Of a stretch of DNA of 13,521 nucleotides, positions 1-9,327 are shown in pieces. Under the pieces are notes generated by a model. It worked only from the letters and a program-made list of their open reading frames with translations. It was not told the origin of the DNA and did not search any database. The position numbers were made by a program, and so were the translations under genes. Each line of letters starts with the position of its first letter. Position 1 is the first letter of the stretch. Origin of the DNA: an uncultured Sutterella sp. (GTDB lineage: Bacteria; Pseudomonadota; Gammaproteobacteria; Burkholderiales; Burkholderiaceae_F); assembly GCA_905186105.1 (NCBI GenBank), contig LR994475.1, positions 2,609,204 to 2,622,724 of the forward strand, read 5' to 3'.

Positions 1-47
1 GTACCAGCAATGACGATGACTTCGTCACCCTTACGGATACGCTGCAT
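1..47 (-). CDS. rplX: 50S ribosomal protein L24, N-terminal fragment (runs off the window)
   Basis: Only the first 15 codons are present. The start at 45-47 gives a peptide beginning MQRIRKGDEVIVIAG, which is the KOW-type N-terminus of L24, an assembly-initiator protein that binds the 5' end of 23S rRNA. A near-perfect Shine-Dalgarno (AAGGAGA) lies about 7 bases upstream, and the rplN stop is 13 bases upstream of the ATG. This matches the rplN-rplX order of the spc operon. The last bases before the window edge on this strand read GGTAC where the family usually has Gly-Arg or Gly-Lys, so the edge may itself be one of the scrambled GGCC sites described in the findings; this cannot be settled from 47 bases. 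Confidence 0.85.
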   Translation of the reverse strand, partial: MQRIRKGDEVIVIAG

Positions 48-60
48 CGCTTCTCCTTAA

Positions 61-428
61 TTAAATAACTTCGGGAGCGAGCGACACGATCTTCATGAAC
101 TGCTCGGTACGCAATTCGCGCGTAACCGGCCGAAGATGCGGGTGCCAATCGGCTCCAGCTTGCTGTTGAGAAGAACGGCGGCATTACCATCGAAATTGAT
201 GGAGGAGCCATCCGGGCGGCGAACACCGTGAGCGGTACGAACAACGACCGCGTTATAGACTTCGCCCTTCTTTACGCGACCACGCGGGGCCGCTTCTTTG
301 ACAGTCACCTTGATGACGTCACCGATGTTGGCGTAACGGCGCTTAGAGCCGCCCAACACCTTGATACACATCACTGAACGGGCACCGGTGTTATCGGCGA
401 CGTCCAGTCGGCTTTGCATCTGAATCAT
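61..428 (-). CDS. rplN: 50S ribosomal protein L14 (single-base deletion near the 3' end)
   Basis: L14 binds 23S rRNA on the subunit interface and contacts L19. The N-terminal 100 residues match the family closely ([45 protein letters not shown]). After GTRIFG the frame breaks: as written it ends [11 protein letters not shown]. Adding one G on the plus strand at about 129/130 restores Gly-Pro-Val-Thr-Arg-Glu-Leu-Arg, then a tail through [12 protein letters not shown] and a TAA at 61-63. The repaired protein has 122 residues, the usual L14 length. The expected bases at the lesion are GGCCCGG and the observed bases are GGCCGG. It is the first gene of the spc operon, 245 bases after rpsQ. No strong Shine-Dalgarno is seen before the ATG at 426-428. 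I regard the frameshift as a sequencing error. Confidence 0.93.
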
Positions 429-554
429 GGTTTAGAAAATCCCAACTTATTCCACATTAGCGGATAGTATTGGTCCCGTTTCGGGAGGAAGGCTAAGATG
501 TGGTAGTCTCGGAAGCCTTGCTAGTTGCAAGGTGAGGCGGACAAATCATAACCC

Positions 555-601
555 GAGAAAAGTAATCGCCCGGCACACCGCTAGGGGTATCCCGGGCGAT
601 T
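555..601 (-). terminator. Rho-independent terminator after rpsQ (end of S10 operon)
   Basis: Arms at 592-601 and 564-573 form a perfect 10-bp stem (AATCGCCCGG with CCGGGCGATT). An inner stem (ATACC with GGTGT, one G-U pair) continues it around a 6-base loop. On the minus strand the stem is followed by ACTTTTCTC. On the plus strand there is no T-tract, so the terminator works in the gene direction. It lies 73 bases beyond the rpsQ stop and marks the boundary between the S10 and spc transcription units. rplN therefore needs its own promoter or read-through. Confidence 0.8.
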
Positions 602-646
602 GGCTTGCAACTATAAACTAATGTTTTAAGTCATGCAAGCGAATCT

Positions 647-663
647 GGCGATTTTTTTTCGCC
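647..663 (-). repeat. Short stem-loop abutting the rpsQ stop
   Basis: GGCGA and TCGCC (5-bp stem) flank a loop made only of A residues on the minus strand, 10 bases after the rpsQ stop codon. It has no T-tract in the gene direction. It could act as a 3' mRNA stabiliser or as a plus-strand pause element. The functional meaning is uncertain. Confidence 0.4.
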
Positions 664-673
664 GGACTGTAAC

Positions 674-943
674 TTAGAGGACGACGGCCTTTTCGAGGAT
701 CTTCGTCACAACCCAAGACTTGGTCTTGGACATCGGACGAGATTCAGCGATTTCAACCTTGTCACCTTCGTTGCAGCCAAGTTCGTCGTGAGCGTGATAC
801 TTCTTGCTCTTAACGACATACTTGCCATACAGCGGATGCTTGACCTTACGTTCAACGAGGACCGTAACGGTCTTTTCCATCTTGCTGCTGGAAACCGTAC
901 CGATAAGGGTGCGGTTCAGAGACTCATTGGTCTGTTCCGTCAT
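674..943 (-). CDS. rpsQ: 30S ribosomal protein S17
   Basis: An intact 89-residue S17, a primary 16S rRNA binder with an OB fold at the body of the 30S subunit. Family landmarks are visible: [20 protein letters not shown] at residues 13-32, the loop motif [19 protein letters not shown] and the [18 protein letters not shown] core followed by [12 protein letters not shown]. The ATG at 941-943 overlaps the rpmC stop as ATGA, so the two are translationally coupled. It is the last gene of the S10 operon and is followed by a terminator. A GGCC at 686-689 inside this gene reads normally. Confidence 0.97.
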   Translation of the reverse strand: MTEQTNESLNRTLIGTVSSSKMEKTVTVLVERKVKHPLYGKYVVKSKKYHAHDELGCNEGDKVEIAESRPMSKTKSWVVTKILEKAVVL

Positions 944-1134
944 TTCGTGGTCGCCTTCTGGGTAAGGATCGTGCGAACGCGCGCGATATCACGACGCGTC
1001 GTGCGCAACGAACTCGTGTTCGTAAGCTGCTGGGTGGCCTTCTGCATACGCAACTTGAAGTGCGTGTTCTGAAGGTCATTCAGTTCCTGTTTGAGCGCGG
1101 CCTCATCCTTGGCGCGCAGTTCCTTAGCGTTCAT
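940..1134 (-). CDS. rpmC: 50S ribosomal protein L29
   Basis: A 64-residue L29 beginning [18 protein letters not shown], the two-helix hairpin protein beside the peptide exit tunnel that forms part of the trigger-factor and SRP docking site. The C-terminal half ([20 protein letters not shown], then [12 protein letters not shown]) is typical of the family. An upstream in-frame start at 1170 would add 12 residues with no homology. I chose the ATG at 1132-1134 because AAGGAGA stands about 6 bases before it and overlaps the rplP stop. The gene overlaps rpsQ by 4 bases. Confidence 0.96.
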   Translation of the reverse strand: MNAKELRAKDEAALKQELNDLQNTHFKLRMQKATQQLTNTSSLRTTRRDIARVRTILTQKATTK

Positions 1135-1144
1135 GTCCGTCTCC

Positions 1145-1561
1145 TTACATGCCGATCTGGCGGACAACAAACGTGGTCTTCACGGGCAGCTTGGCAGCGG
1201 CGAGAGCAAAAGCTTCGCGAGCGAGCTGTTCGTCAACCCCGTCCATTTCATAAAGCACACGGCCCGGCTGAACCAGCGCAACCCAGTATTCCGGGTTACC
1301 CTTACCGTTACCCATACGAACTTCAGCAGGCTTGCTGGAGATGGGCTTGTCCGGGAACACACGGATCCACACACTACCACCACGCTTGATGTGACGCGTA
1401 ATAGCACGACGGGCAGCTTCAATCTGGCGAGCCGTAATACGACCGCGTTCGAGCGTCTTCAGACCGAATTCGCCGAAAGAAACATTGGCACCGCGGGTAG
1501 CGAGACCATAGTTACGGTCCTTCTGGTCCTTACGATATTTGCGACGATTAGGTTGCAGCAT
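1145..1561 (-). CDS. rplP: 50S ribosomal protein L16
   Basis: An intact 138-residue L16, which helps position A-site tRNA and is needed for peptidyl-transferase activity. Motifs include [17 protein letters not shown] at the N-terminus, [40 protein letters not shown] and [20 protein letters not shown]. The arginine in VRMGNGKG matches the position hydroxylated by YcfD in E. coli. Start and stop are typical: rpsC ends 2 bases upstream and rpmC begins 10 bases downstream. A GGCC at 1261-1264 reads normally. No lesion is seen. Confidence 0.97.
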   Translation of the reverse strand: MLQPNRRKYRKDQKDRNYGLATRGANVSFGEFGLKTLERGRITARQIEAARRAITRHIKRGGSVWIRVFPDKPISSKPAEVRMGNGKGNPEYWVALVQPGRVLYEMDGVDEQLAREAFALAAAKLPVKTTFVVRQIGM

Positions 1562-1563
1562 CG

Positions 1564-2338
1564 TTATTCTCCGTCCTTAGCAACAGGCTTACGCTGTTGC
1601 TTCGTTTCATTGCGACGACCGTTGTTGCGGCGAGAACCAGGCTTGCCAGCACGGTCACCGGGGCGACGGCTACGACGGTCTTCGCGAGGAGCTTCAACAG
1701 CTTCTTCCTGACCGAAGTTGTCACCCTTGTAAACCCAGACCTTAACACCGACGATACCGTACGTGGTAAGAGCTTCGGAGAAGCCGTAGTCGATATTGGC
1801 GCGAAGGGTCTGGAGAGGCACACTACCTTCACGATACCATTCGCAACGGGCGATGTCAGCACCGTTGAGACGTACCAGAGGACATGATCTTGATGCCGAG
1901 GGCACCGAGACGCATGGCGTTCTGCATGGCACGCTTCATGGCGCGACGGAACATAACACGCTTTTCGAGCTGCTGGGTGATGCCATCAGCGATGAGCTGA
2001 GCATCAAGTTCCGGGCGACGAACTTCTTCGATATTGACGTGAACAGGCACGCCCATCATCTTCTGAACTTCGTACTTCAGAGCTTCGATATCAGCGCCCT
2101 GCTTACCGATCACGATACCCGGACGAGCGGAGAAAATCGTGATACGAGCATTGTTAGCCGGACGTTCGATAAGAATACGGCTCACGCTGGCGTTACGAAG
2201 CTTCTTGATAAGGAAGCTGCGAACAGCGAGGTCTTCACCGAGCGTGCGGGAAAAATCACTACCAACCGCATACCAGCGCGACGTCCAATTGCGCGTCACG
2301 GGAAGACGGAAGCCGGTGGGATTAATTTTCTGACCCAT
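1564..2338 (-). CDS. rpsC: 30S ribosomal protein S3 (single-base insertion)
   Basis: S3 sits at the mRNA entry channel and has helicase activity with S4. The first 149 residues are clean: [18 protein letters not shown] start, a KH domain with [16 protein letters not shown], then [23 protein letters not shown]. At 1873 an extra base (A on the coding strand) turns Ser-Gly-Arg-Leu-Asn into Ser-Gly-Thr-Ser-Gln and a stop. Removing it restores [20 protein letters not shown], then [20 protein letters not shown] and a stop at 1564-1566. The repaired length is 257 residues. The basic tail rich in Arg, Gly and Asn (about residues 210-257) is longer than the E. coli tail, as in many betaproteobacteria. 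Expected GGCCGT, observed GGTACGT. The Shine-Dalgarno AAAGGTG overlaps the rplV stop. Confidence 0.94.
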
Positions 2339-2347
2339 GGTACACCT

Positions 2348-2688
2348 TTACTTAGCTTTCGCGTCGCCAACGGAAATGTAGATATGGCTAGTCTGCTTGT
2401 TGATGCGCGTACCGCGCTCTTAGCACGAGCAGCGAAACGGCGAAGCGTAGCAGCCTTTTCCACGTGAATCTTGGTCACGATGAGCGTGTCGATGTCAGCA
2501 CCGTCATTGTGCTCGGCATTGGCAATAGCGCTTTCGAGAGCCTTCTTGATGATGACCGCAGCCTTCTTCTGGGTGAAGGTGAGGATAGCAAGAGCCTTGT
2601 CCACGGGCTTGCCGCGAACGAGGTCAGCAACCAAACGACCCTTCTGAGCCGAAAGGCGGACACCACGAACAATAGCAGTAGTTTCCAT
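2348..2688 (-). CDS. rplV: 50S ribosomal protein L22 (single-base deletion)
   Basis: L22 lines the nascent-peptide exit tunnel, and its beta-hairpin loop affects macrolide response. Recognisable segments: [60 protein letters not shown] and [20 protein letters not shown]. In the loop the family reads RAKGRGTRI. Here the bases after AAG are AGCGCGGT where GGCCGCGGT-like bases are expected, so one base is missing near 2416-2418. Repair gives [19 protein letters not shown] and a stop at 2348-2350, for 113 residues. Without repair the frame runs on over the rpsC start. The ATG directly abuts the rpsS stop (TAAATG). Confidence 0.93.
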
Positions 2689-2967
2689 TTACTTACCCAC
2701 CTTCTTGTCACCAGCGGCGTACTCTTGAACGTGCGAGTATTCGCAAATTCACCGAGCTTGTGCGCTAACCATGTTTTCATTGATGTACACCGGCACATGC
2801 TGACGGCCGTTGTGAACGGCGATGGTCAAACCGATGAACTCAGGAAGAATGGTCGAACGACGAGACCAGGTCTTCAACGGACGCTTGTCGCGGCTCGCCT
2901 GGGCGTTTTCAACCTTCTTCATCAGGTGCCCGTCAACAAACGGGCCTTTCTTCAAGGAACGAGACAT
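2689..2967 (-). CDS. rpsS: 30S ribosomal protein S19 (one insertion and one deletion)
   Basis: S19 is a head protein that contacts A-site and P-site tRNA with S13. [40 protein letters not shown] and [15 protein letters not shown] are classic. At 2766 an extra base breaks the frame after ENMV; the next frame carries [13 protein letters not shown]. About 45 bases on, one base is missing at 2720/2721, and repair gives [10 protein letters not shown] and TAA at 2689-2691. The two changes cancel, and the product has 92 residues, the E. coli length. The expected bases are GTTGGCCAC (Val-Gly/Ala-His) and GGCCACGCC (Gly-His-Ala); the observed bases are GTTAGCGCAC and AGTACGCC. The start codon follows an AAGGG Shine-Dalgarno in the spacer from rplB. 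Confidence 0.92.
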
Positions 2968-2977
2968 TCAGGTACCC

Positions 2978-3805
2978 TTATTTACGGTTACGGCGCGTAA
3001 CGATCATGGAATCGGTGCGCTTGCAGTTACGGGTACGATAACCCTTCGTGAGCTGACCCCACGGCGTGACAGGAGCGCGACCAGTACCGGTCTTACCTTC
3101 ACCACCACCGTGCGGATGGTCAACCGGGTTCATGGCAACACCGCGAACCGTCGGGCGAACACCGCGCCAACGCTTCGCACCAGCCTTACCAAGTTCACGG
3201 AGGCTGTTTTCTTCATTGCCAACAGTACCGATCGTAGCGCGGCATTCGATGAGAACGCGACGAACTTCGCCGGAACGGAGGCGGACCTGAGCGTATTCAC
3301 CTTCGCGAGCAACGAGCTGAGCAAAAGCACCAGCGGCACGAACCATCTGGGCACCCTTACCCGGAAGCAATTCGATGCAGTGAATCGTAGAACCGACCGG
3401 GATATTACGGAGCGGAAGCGTGTTACCGACCTTGATCGGGGATTCCGGACCGTTCATGATTTCCTGACCAACGGTCAGGCCCTTCGGGGCGATGATGTAG
3501 CAACGTTCACCGTCGGCATAGCACACCAAAGCGATGTGAGCGGAACGGTTAGGATCGTATTCGATACGTTCAACGCGAGCGGGCACACCATCCTTCTGGC
3601 GCTTGAAATCGATAATACGATAAGCGCGCTTGGAACCACCACCCTTATGACGACAGGTGATGTGACCATTGTTGTTACGGCCGGAACCGCGGTTCTTCTT
3701 TTCGGTCAGAGCAGCCCAGGGCTTACCCTTATGGAGCTCCTTGTTGACAACCTTAACCGCATGACGGCGACCGGCGGACGTCGGCTTGAGTTTGACGAGA
3801 GCCAT
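2978..3805 (-). CDS. rplB: 50S ribosomal protein L2
   Basis: An intact 275-residue L2, the highly conserved 23S rRNA binder near the peptidyl-transferase centre. It shows [18 protein letters not shown] at residues 40-57, the RNA-binding core [18 protein letters not shown], and the C-terminal signature [15 protein letters not shown], in which His230 corresponds to the functionally important E. coli His229. The start codon shares one base with the rplW stop (TAATG), so translation is coupled. Two GGCC copies in this gene (about 3477 and 3699) read normally and no lesion is visible. Confidence 0.98.
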   Translation of the reverse strand: MALVKLKPTSAGRRHAVKVVNKELHKGKPWAALTEKKNRGSGRNNNGHITCRHKGGGSKRAYRIIDFKRQKDGVPARVERIEYDPNRSAHIALVCYADGERCYIIAPKGLTVGQEIMNGPESPIKVGNTLPLRNIPVGSTIHCIELLPGKGAQMVRAAGAFAQLVAREGEYAQVRLRSGEVRRVLIECRATIGTVGNEENSLRELGKAGAKRWRGVRPTVRGVAMNPVDHPHGGGEGKTGTGRAPVTPWGQLTKGYRTRNCKRTDSMIVTRRNRK

Positions 3806-4104
3806 TACTTCACCTCTTGCGCGAAGTTGATTTCCTGACCCTGAGCGAGCGTGACATAGGCCTTGCGAACGTCGTTACGCTTGCCCATGAAGCGGCCAAA
3901 GCGCTTCTGCTTGCCCTTCAGGTTCAGAATTTGAACGGATTTGACCTGCACATTGAAGAGCAGTTCAACAGCAGCCTTAACCTCGGCCTTGTTGGCATCA
4001 GGGATGACAACAAAAGCAACCTGGTTGAGCTTCTCGGCGACCATGGTGCTCTTTTCAGAGATCACCGGGGCGACGAGCACCTTCAAAAGACGTTCCTGGT
4101 TCAT
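3805..4104 (-). CDS. rplW: 50S ribosomal protein L23
   Basis: An intact 99-residue L23, the exit-tunnel protein that docks trigger factor and [23 protein letters not shown], the [17 protein letters not shown] segment and [20 protein letters not shown] are typical. The conserved Glu of VISEKS, the trigger-factor contact region, is present. ATGA overlaps the rplD stop by 4 bases upstream, and TAATG overlaps rplB by 1 base downstream. The GGCC at 3859-3862 reads normally. Confidence 0.97.
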   Translation of the reverse strand: MNQERLLKVLVAPVISEKSTMVAEKLNQVAFVVIPDANKAEVKAAVELLFNVQVKSVQILNLKGKQKRFGRFMGKRNDVRKAYVTLAQGQEINFAQEVK

Positions 4105-4721
4105 GCCAGCATCTCCTCAATCTCAGACACAGCAGCCTTCGTCACAACCACCTTGTCGAAATAAAGGAGGCAGAGCGGATCGGCGTAACGGGTCGGGACA
4201 ACGAGCACATCCTTCATGTTGCGGGAAGCGAGGATGAGGTTGTCGTCGAGTTCTTCAGCGCCAACAACGAGAAGAACCTTGTTCTGCAGACCCATCGTCT
4301 TGAGCTGCGTGGCAAAAGCCTTCGTCTTCGGCATTTCAACCTTGAAGGTTTCAACAACACAGAGACGTTCGTCGGCAACGAGCTTCGACCAAATGGAAGC
4401 CATCGCAGCGCGATACATCTTCTTGTTAACCTTCTGGCTGAAGTTTTCGTCCGGGGAATTCGGGAAAGCGCGACCGCCTCCACGCCAAACCGGAGAAGAC
4501 GTCATACCAGAACGGGCACGACCAGTACCCTTCTGACGCCAGGGCTTCTTGGTGGAATGATGCACAGCTTCACGGGTGAGCTGGGCACGCGTACCAAGAC
4601 GCGCATTGGCCTGGAAAGCAACCACGATCTGGTGCACCAGGGCTTCATTGTATTCACGACCGAACACGGCGTCAGCGGCAACAACCGTCTTACCCTGTTC
4701 GTTCAGGATATTGAGTTCCAT
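4101..4721 (-). CDS. rplD: 50S ribosomal protein L4
   Basis: An intact 206-residue L4. In E. coli it is both a 23S rRNA assembly protein and the autogenous repressor of the S10 operon. Key segments are [33 protein letters not shown] (the tunnel-lining loop, about residues 60-72), [20 protein letters not shown] and [18 protein letters not shown]. The Shine-Dalgarno AAGGAG overlaps the rplC stop, and the ATG is 11 bases past it. If L4 regulates in this organism as in E. coli, its target may be the leader before rplC described separately, rather than a leader before rpsJ. Confidence 0.97.
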   Translation of the reverse strand: MELNILNEQGKTVVAADAVFGREYNEALVHQIVVAFQANARLGTRAQLTREAVHHSTKKPWRQKGTGRARSGMTSSPVWRGGGRAFPNSPDENFSQKVNKKMYRAAMASIWSKLVADERLCVVETFKVEMPKTKAFATQLKTMGLQNKVLLVVGAEELDDNLILASRNMKDVLVVPTRYADPLCLLYFDKVVVTKAAVSEIEEMLA

Positions 4722-4732
4722 TGTTTCGCTCC

Positions 4733-5378
4733 TTACGCCTTAACAGCCGGACGGACGATCACTTCGCCGCCCTTGGCGCCGGGAACAGCACCGCGAACCA
4801 GCAGAAGCTGACGTTCAGTGTCAACGCGCGCAATGATGAGGTTCTGCGTCGTGCGCTGCACATCGCCCAAATGACCTGCCATACGCTTGCCGGGGAAAAC
4901 GCGGCCCGGGTCCTGACGGTTACCGATAGAACCAGGGGCACGGGTCGTCACGGAGTTACCGTGAGACGCGCGGTTGGACGAGAAGTGATGGCGCTTGATA
5001 CCACCTTGGAAACCCTTACCGATGGTCGTACCGGTCACGTCGACCTTCTGACCTTCCGTGAACATTTCGGCTTTGAGAGCCATGCCGGGCTTAAATTCGG
5101 CAACCTGTTCAGCATCGATATGGAACTCTTTGAGCATGCTACCAGCTTCAACGCCAGCCTTAGCATAATGGTACAGCAAGGGGCTTGCTCACGCGCGTGG
5201 GCTTCTTGGAGCCGAACGCGACTTGGATTGCATTGTAGCCGTCGGTTTCAACCGTCTTCACCATAGTGACACGGTTATTCGACACATCGAGCACAGTCAC
5301 GGGAACGGAAACACCGTCTTCCGTGAAAATGCGCGTCATGCCGATCTTGCGACCGACGATGCCGAGCTTATCACTCAT
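4733..5378 (-). CDS. rplC: 50S ribosomal protein L3 (single-base insertion)
   Basis: L3 is an early 23S assembly protein whose loop reaches the peptidyl-transferase centre. The N-terminal part reads [20 protein letters not shown] and continues to [11 protein letters not shown]. The downstream part reads [10 protein letters not shown] and later [20 protein letters not shown], then [15 protein letters not shown]. The two are one base out of register at 5171-5174. Expected GCT-GGC-CAT (Ala-Gly-His), observed GCTGTACCAT. Repair gives 214 residues. I chose the ATG at 5376-5378 over the GTG at 5388-5390 because GGAG lies 6 bases before the ATG. The glutamine in GSIGNRQ matches the position methylated by PrmB in E. 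coli. Confidence 0.93.
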
Positions 5379-5423
5379 TGTTTTCTCCACCCCGGCTACG
5401 ATTGGTCGGGACCGTTTTCATGA

Positions 5424-5456
5424 AAAAGCCAAACTTTTCGTTAGTGAACCGTTTGG
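5424..5456 (-). promoter_or_regulatory. Attenuator-like hairpin in the rplC leader
   Basis: On the coding strand CCAAAC (5451-5456) pairs with GTTTGG (5429-5434), a perfect 6-bp stem around a 16-base loop with a small inner GTT/AAC pairing. It is followed by C and five T residues (5424-5428). With a predicted transcript start near 5463 the hairpin is at the very 5' end of the message. This layout suggests attenuation or an L4-type autogenous control site, but the sequence does not prove it. Confidence 0.5.
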
Positions 5457-5469
5457 ACTGAAAGGCGCG

Positions 5470-5498
5470 ATTGTAGCCGTGAATCTGTTTCGTTGCAA
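5470..5498 (-). promoter_or_regulatory. Sigma70 promoter upstream of rplC
   Basis: The minus strand carries TTGCAA (-35, 5493-5498), a 17-base spacer and TACAAT (-10, 5470-5475). Both hexamers match at least four of six consensus bases and the spacing is ideal. It lies in the rpsJ–rplC gap and would drive rplC through rpsQ. Confidence 0.75.
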
Positions 5499-5547
5499 CT
5501 CGTTTTGCGACTTTTCTTTGATAAACAGCTACTTATCAGAAATTTGA

Positions 5548-5859
5548 TTACTGGACCTTGATCTTGACGTCGACGCCAGCGGGGAGGTCGAGCTTCATGA
5601 GAGCGTCAACCGTCTTGTCGGTCGGGTCAACGATGTCCATCAGGCGCTGATGCGTGCGGATTTCGAGCTGATCGCGGGACGTCTTGTTGACGTGCGGGGA
5701 GCGAAGGATGTCGAAGCGCTGGATGCGGGTGGGAAGCGGAACGGGACCGCGAACCACGGCGCCGGTGCGCTTGGCGGTGTCAACAATTTCCAGAGCGGAC
5801 TGGTCGATCAACTTGTAGTCATACGCCTTGAGGCGGATGCGAATGCGCTGAGACTGCAT
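5548..5859 (-). CDS. rpsJ: 30S ribosomal protein S10 (NusE)
   Basis: An intact 103-residue S10, a 30S head protein that also serves as NusE in the NusB–NusE antitermination complex. [40 protein letters not shown], the flexible-loop [20 protein letters not shown] and the [20 protein letters not shown] end are all typical. It stands alone between two regulatory gaps: a hairpin/promoter overlap upstream and a promoter plus hairpin downstream. The Shine-Dalgarno is weak (AGGAA, about 6 bases before the ATG). Confidence 0.97.
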   Translation of the reverse strand: MQSQRIRIRLKAYDYKLIDQSALEIVDTAKRTGAVVRGPVPLPTRIQRFDILRSPHVNKTSRDQLEIRTHQRLMDIVDPTDKTVDALMKLDLPAGVDVKIKVQ

Positions 5860-5895
5860 TTCGTATTCCTGTAAAAAAGAACAAATAAAAGAACA

Positions 5896-5925
5896 GAGGG
5901 AGCGGAGTATACACCCCGCTCCCTC
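5896..5925 (-). terminator. Terminator-like hairpin between tuf and rpsJ
   Basis: GAGGGAGCGG and CCGCTCCCTC form a perfect 10-bp stem around the loop GGTGTATACT on the minus strand. The following bases are TGTTCTTTTATTTGTTC and then a run of six T. It probably ends or attenuates the fusA–tuf transcript. Its loop is also the -10 region of the promoter described next. Confidence 0.65.
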
Positions 5926-5935
5926 GAGCGATCAA
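5906..5935 (-). promoter_or_regulatory. Candidate rpsJ promoter embedded in the terminator hairpin
   Basis: On the minus strand TTGATC (-35, 5930-5935) is separated by 18 bases from TATACT (-10, 5906-5911). The -10 lies in the loop of the 10-bp hairpin at 5896-5925 and the spacer covers one arm. Matches are four of six and five of six. It would restart transcription for rpsJ just where the tuf message may end. Confidence 0.5.
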
Positions 5936-5943
5936 GTCAAATT

Positions 5944-5958
5944 ACTGAATTTTTTCAG

Positions 5959-5959
<1 letters not shown>
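5944..5959 (-). repeat. Small palindrome overlapping the tuf stop
   Basis: ACTGAA, four A, TTCAGT on the minus strand: a perfect 6-bp stem whose first base belongs to the tuf stop codon. It may protect the 3' end or tune termination together with the larger hairpin 20 bases on. Confidence 0.4.
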
Positions 5960-7153
<1,194 letters not shown>

Positions 7154-7201
7154 TTTAGGTCCTTAAGAAAATAGGGGTTACAAAACAGATCTATTGTAAT
7201 C

Positions 7202-9306
7202 TTACTTGGTCTTGTCGGCGATAACAGCGTCAGCAACGTTACGCGGAGCTTCAGCATAGTGCTTGAATTCCATCGTGTACGTAGCACGTACCTGCGTCAA
7301 AGAGCGGAGCTGGGTAGCGTAGCCGAACATTTCAGCCAACGGCACTTCAGCCTTGATGCTCTTACCACCACCAACCAAGTCATCCATACCCTGGATCACA
7401 CCACGGCGGGAAGAAAGGTCGCCCATAACGTCGCCCATCTTTTCTTCCGGCGTTTCGACTTCAACAGCCATGATCGGTTCGAGAAGAACCGGAGTAGCCT
7501 TACGCATACCTTCCTTGAAGGTATAGAGGCGGTCATCTTAAAGGCATTTTCGTTAGAGTCAACTTCGTGGTAGGAACCGAAGTGGAGCGTGACCTTCACG
7601 TCAACGACGGGGTAACCAGCGAGCACACCAGCCTTGAGGGTATCTTCAACACCCTTTTCAACGGTAAGGGATGTATTCACGCGGAACCACACCGCCCTTG
7701 ATGGCGTCAACGAATTCGAAGCCCTTACCCGGTTCAAGCGGTTCGAGCTTGAGCACAACGTGACCGTACTGACCGCGACCACCAGACTGCTTAGCGAACT
7801 TGCATTCAGCATTTTCAACCGTGCTACGGATGGTTTCACGATAGTACCACCTGAGGCTTACCAACGCTGGCTTCAACGTTGAATTCGCGCTTCATACGGT
7901 CAACGAGAATTTCAAGATGGAGTTCGCCCATACCAGAAATAATCGTCTGACCAGATTCTTCGTCGGTGCGAACGCGGAAGGACGGGTCTTCCTGAGCAAG
8001 GCGGTTCAAAGCGAGAGCCATCTTTTCCTGGTCGGTACTTGGTCTTCGGTTCAACAGCCTGGGAAATCACCGGTTCCGGGAATTCCATGCGTTCGAGAAT
8101 GATCGGGGCGTCGATAGCGCAGAGCGTGTCACCCGTCGTTACATTCTTCAAACCAACAGCGGCAGCAATGTCGCCGGCTTCAACGAACTTGATTTCCTTA
8201 CGGTCGTTAGCGTGCATCTGCAACAAGCGACCGATACGTTCCTTCTGGCTCTTAACGGAGTTGATCACCGTGTCGCCAGAGTTCAGAACGCCAGAGTAAA
8301 CGCGCAAGAAGGTGAGCTGGCCAACATACGGGTCAGTCATGATCTTGAAAGCGAGAGCGGCGAACGGAGCGTTGTCTTCGTACGGACGGTTCGTCGGCTG
8401 TTCATCCATGTCAAAGCCTTCAACCGGCGGAATGTCGGTAGGGGACGGCAAGAACTGAACAACAGCGTCGAGCATACGCTGAACACCCTTGTTCTTAAAG
8501 GCGGAACCGCAAAGCATCGGCTGGATTTCGCAAGCGATCGTACGCTGACGGATACCAGCAATGATTTCTTCTTCGGTCAATTCGCCTTCTTCGAGGTACT
8601 TGTTCATGAGCTCTTCGCTAGCTTCAGCAGCGCTTTCGACGAGCTTTTCGTGCCATTCGTTAGCCACATCAACGAGATTGGCAGGAATGTCAACGTAGTC
8701 GAACTTCATACCCTGGGTCTTCGCATCCCAAATGATGCCCTTCATCTTGATCAGGTCGACAACACCTTCGAACTGGTCTTCAGCGCCGATAGGCACAACG
8801 ATGGGCACAGGATTGGCTTTAAGACGCTTCTTCATCTGGTCATAGACTTTGAAGAAGTTAGCACCGGTACGGTCCATCTTGTTCACGAAGGCAAGACGAG
8901 GCACCTTGTACTTATTAGCCTGACGCCAAACGGTTTCGGACTGGGGCTGAACGCCACCAACAGCGCAGTAAACCATGCAGGCGCCGTCAAGAACACGCAT
9001 GGAGCGTTCAACTTCAACGGTGAAGTCAACGTGCCCCGGGGTGTCAATGACGTTCAAGCGGTACGGTTCCCACTGCATTTCCATACCACGCCAGAAGGCG
9101 GTCGTAGCAGCGGAAGTAATCGTAATACCACGTTCCTGTTCCTGTTCCATCCAGTCCATGGTGGCAGCACCATCATGCACTTCACCGATCTTATGGTTGA
9201 CACCGGTGTAGAACAAAATACGTTCGGACGTGGTGGTCTTGCCCGCGTCAATGTGGGCAGAGATACCGATGTTGCGGTAACGCGAAATCGGAGTTTGACG
9301 AGCCAT
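7202..9306 (-). CDS. fusA: Elongation factor G (three insertions, one deletion, one conserved Gly changed)
   Basis: EF-G catalyses ribosomal translocation and, with RRF, recycling. The first 440 residues are clean: [10 protein letters not shown]-loop (17-25), [19 protein letters not shown] and NKMDRTG. The frame breaks at about 8036 ([17 protein letters not shown]), 7844 (GKPQV/YRETI), 7671 ([17 protein letters not shown]), each +1, and at about 7520-7524 ([19 protein letters not shown]), -1. Repair gives 700 residues, the usual betaproteobacterial length. Family residues at the breaks are Ala, Ala, Ala or Ser, and Met/Ile-Ala, all compatible with GGCC. Near the C-terminus TQVRATYT has Val (GTAC) where Gly-Arg (GGCCGT) is expected at 7288-7291. 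A GAGG Shine-Dalgarno precedes the ATG. Confidence 0.94.
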
Positions 9307-9327
9307 TTAAGGTTCCTCACTAAATAA

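Larger units (their letters stand above)
429..673 (-). other. S10–spc inter-operon spacer
   Basis: This 245-base non-coding stretch divides rpsQ from rplN, whereas genes on either side are packed with spacers of a few bases. Reading in the gene direction it holds: a short stem-loop with an all-A loop right after rpsQ (647-663), a strong terminator (555-601), a 6-bp stem hairpin CCTTGC/GCAAGG (516-532) and a 5-bp stem TCCCG/CGGGA (474-486). A TATGAT hexamer at 545-550 could be a -10 box for the spc operon, but I see no good -35 at the right distance because that position lies inside the terminator stem. No open reading frame here looks real. Confidence 0.7.
5379..5547 (-). other. Leader region between rpsJ and rplC
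   Basis: A 169-base gap in an otherwise compact cluster. It contains a near-consensus promoter (5470-5498) and, immediately downstream of the predicted start, an attenuator-like hairpin (5424-5456). The remaining leader (about 40 bases) ends in the GGAG Shine-Dalgarno of rplC. rplC and the genes after it thus appear able to be transcribed separately from rpsJ. Confidence 0.6.

Noticed and set aside
429..673. A possible tRNA or small RNA gene in the rpsQ–rplN spacer, because of its several hairpins.
   Set aside because: No cloverleaf, no CCA-type acceptor pairing and no matching D/T-loop motifs; a terminator plus small stems explains the folding.
2822..3838. A 338-codon open frame on the plus strand opposite rplB and rpsS.
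   Set aside because: It mirrors the codon bias of the real minus-strand genes and shows no recognisable motif, while L2 on the opposite strand is unmistakable.
5371..5421. A 16-codon open frame in the rplC leader overlapping the rplC start, a possible leader peptide.
   Set aside because: No Shine-Dalgarno precedes its ATG, and its composition shows no regulatory codon run; probably chance.
8212..9327. A 371-codon plus-strand open frame opposite fusA.
   Set aside because: A shadow of the highly biased EF-G coding sequence; no family resemblance and no ribosome-binding context.
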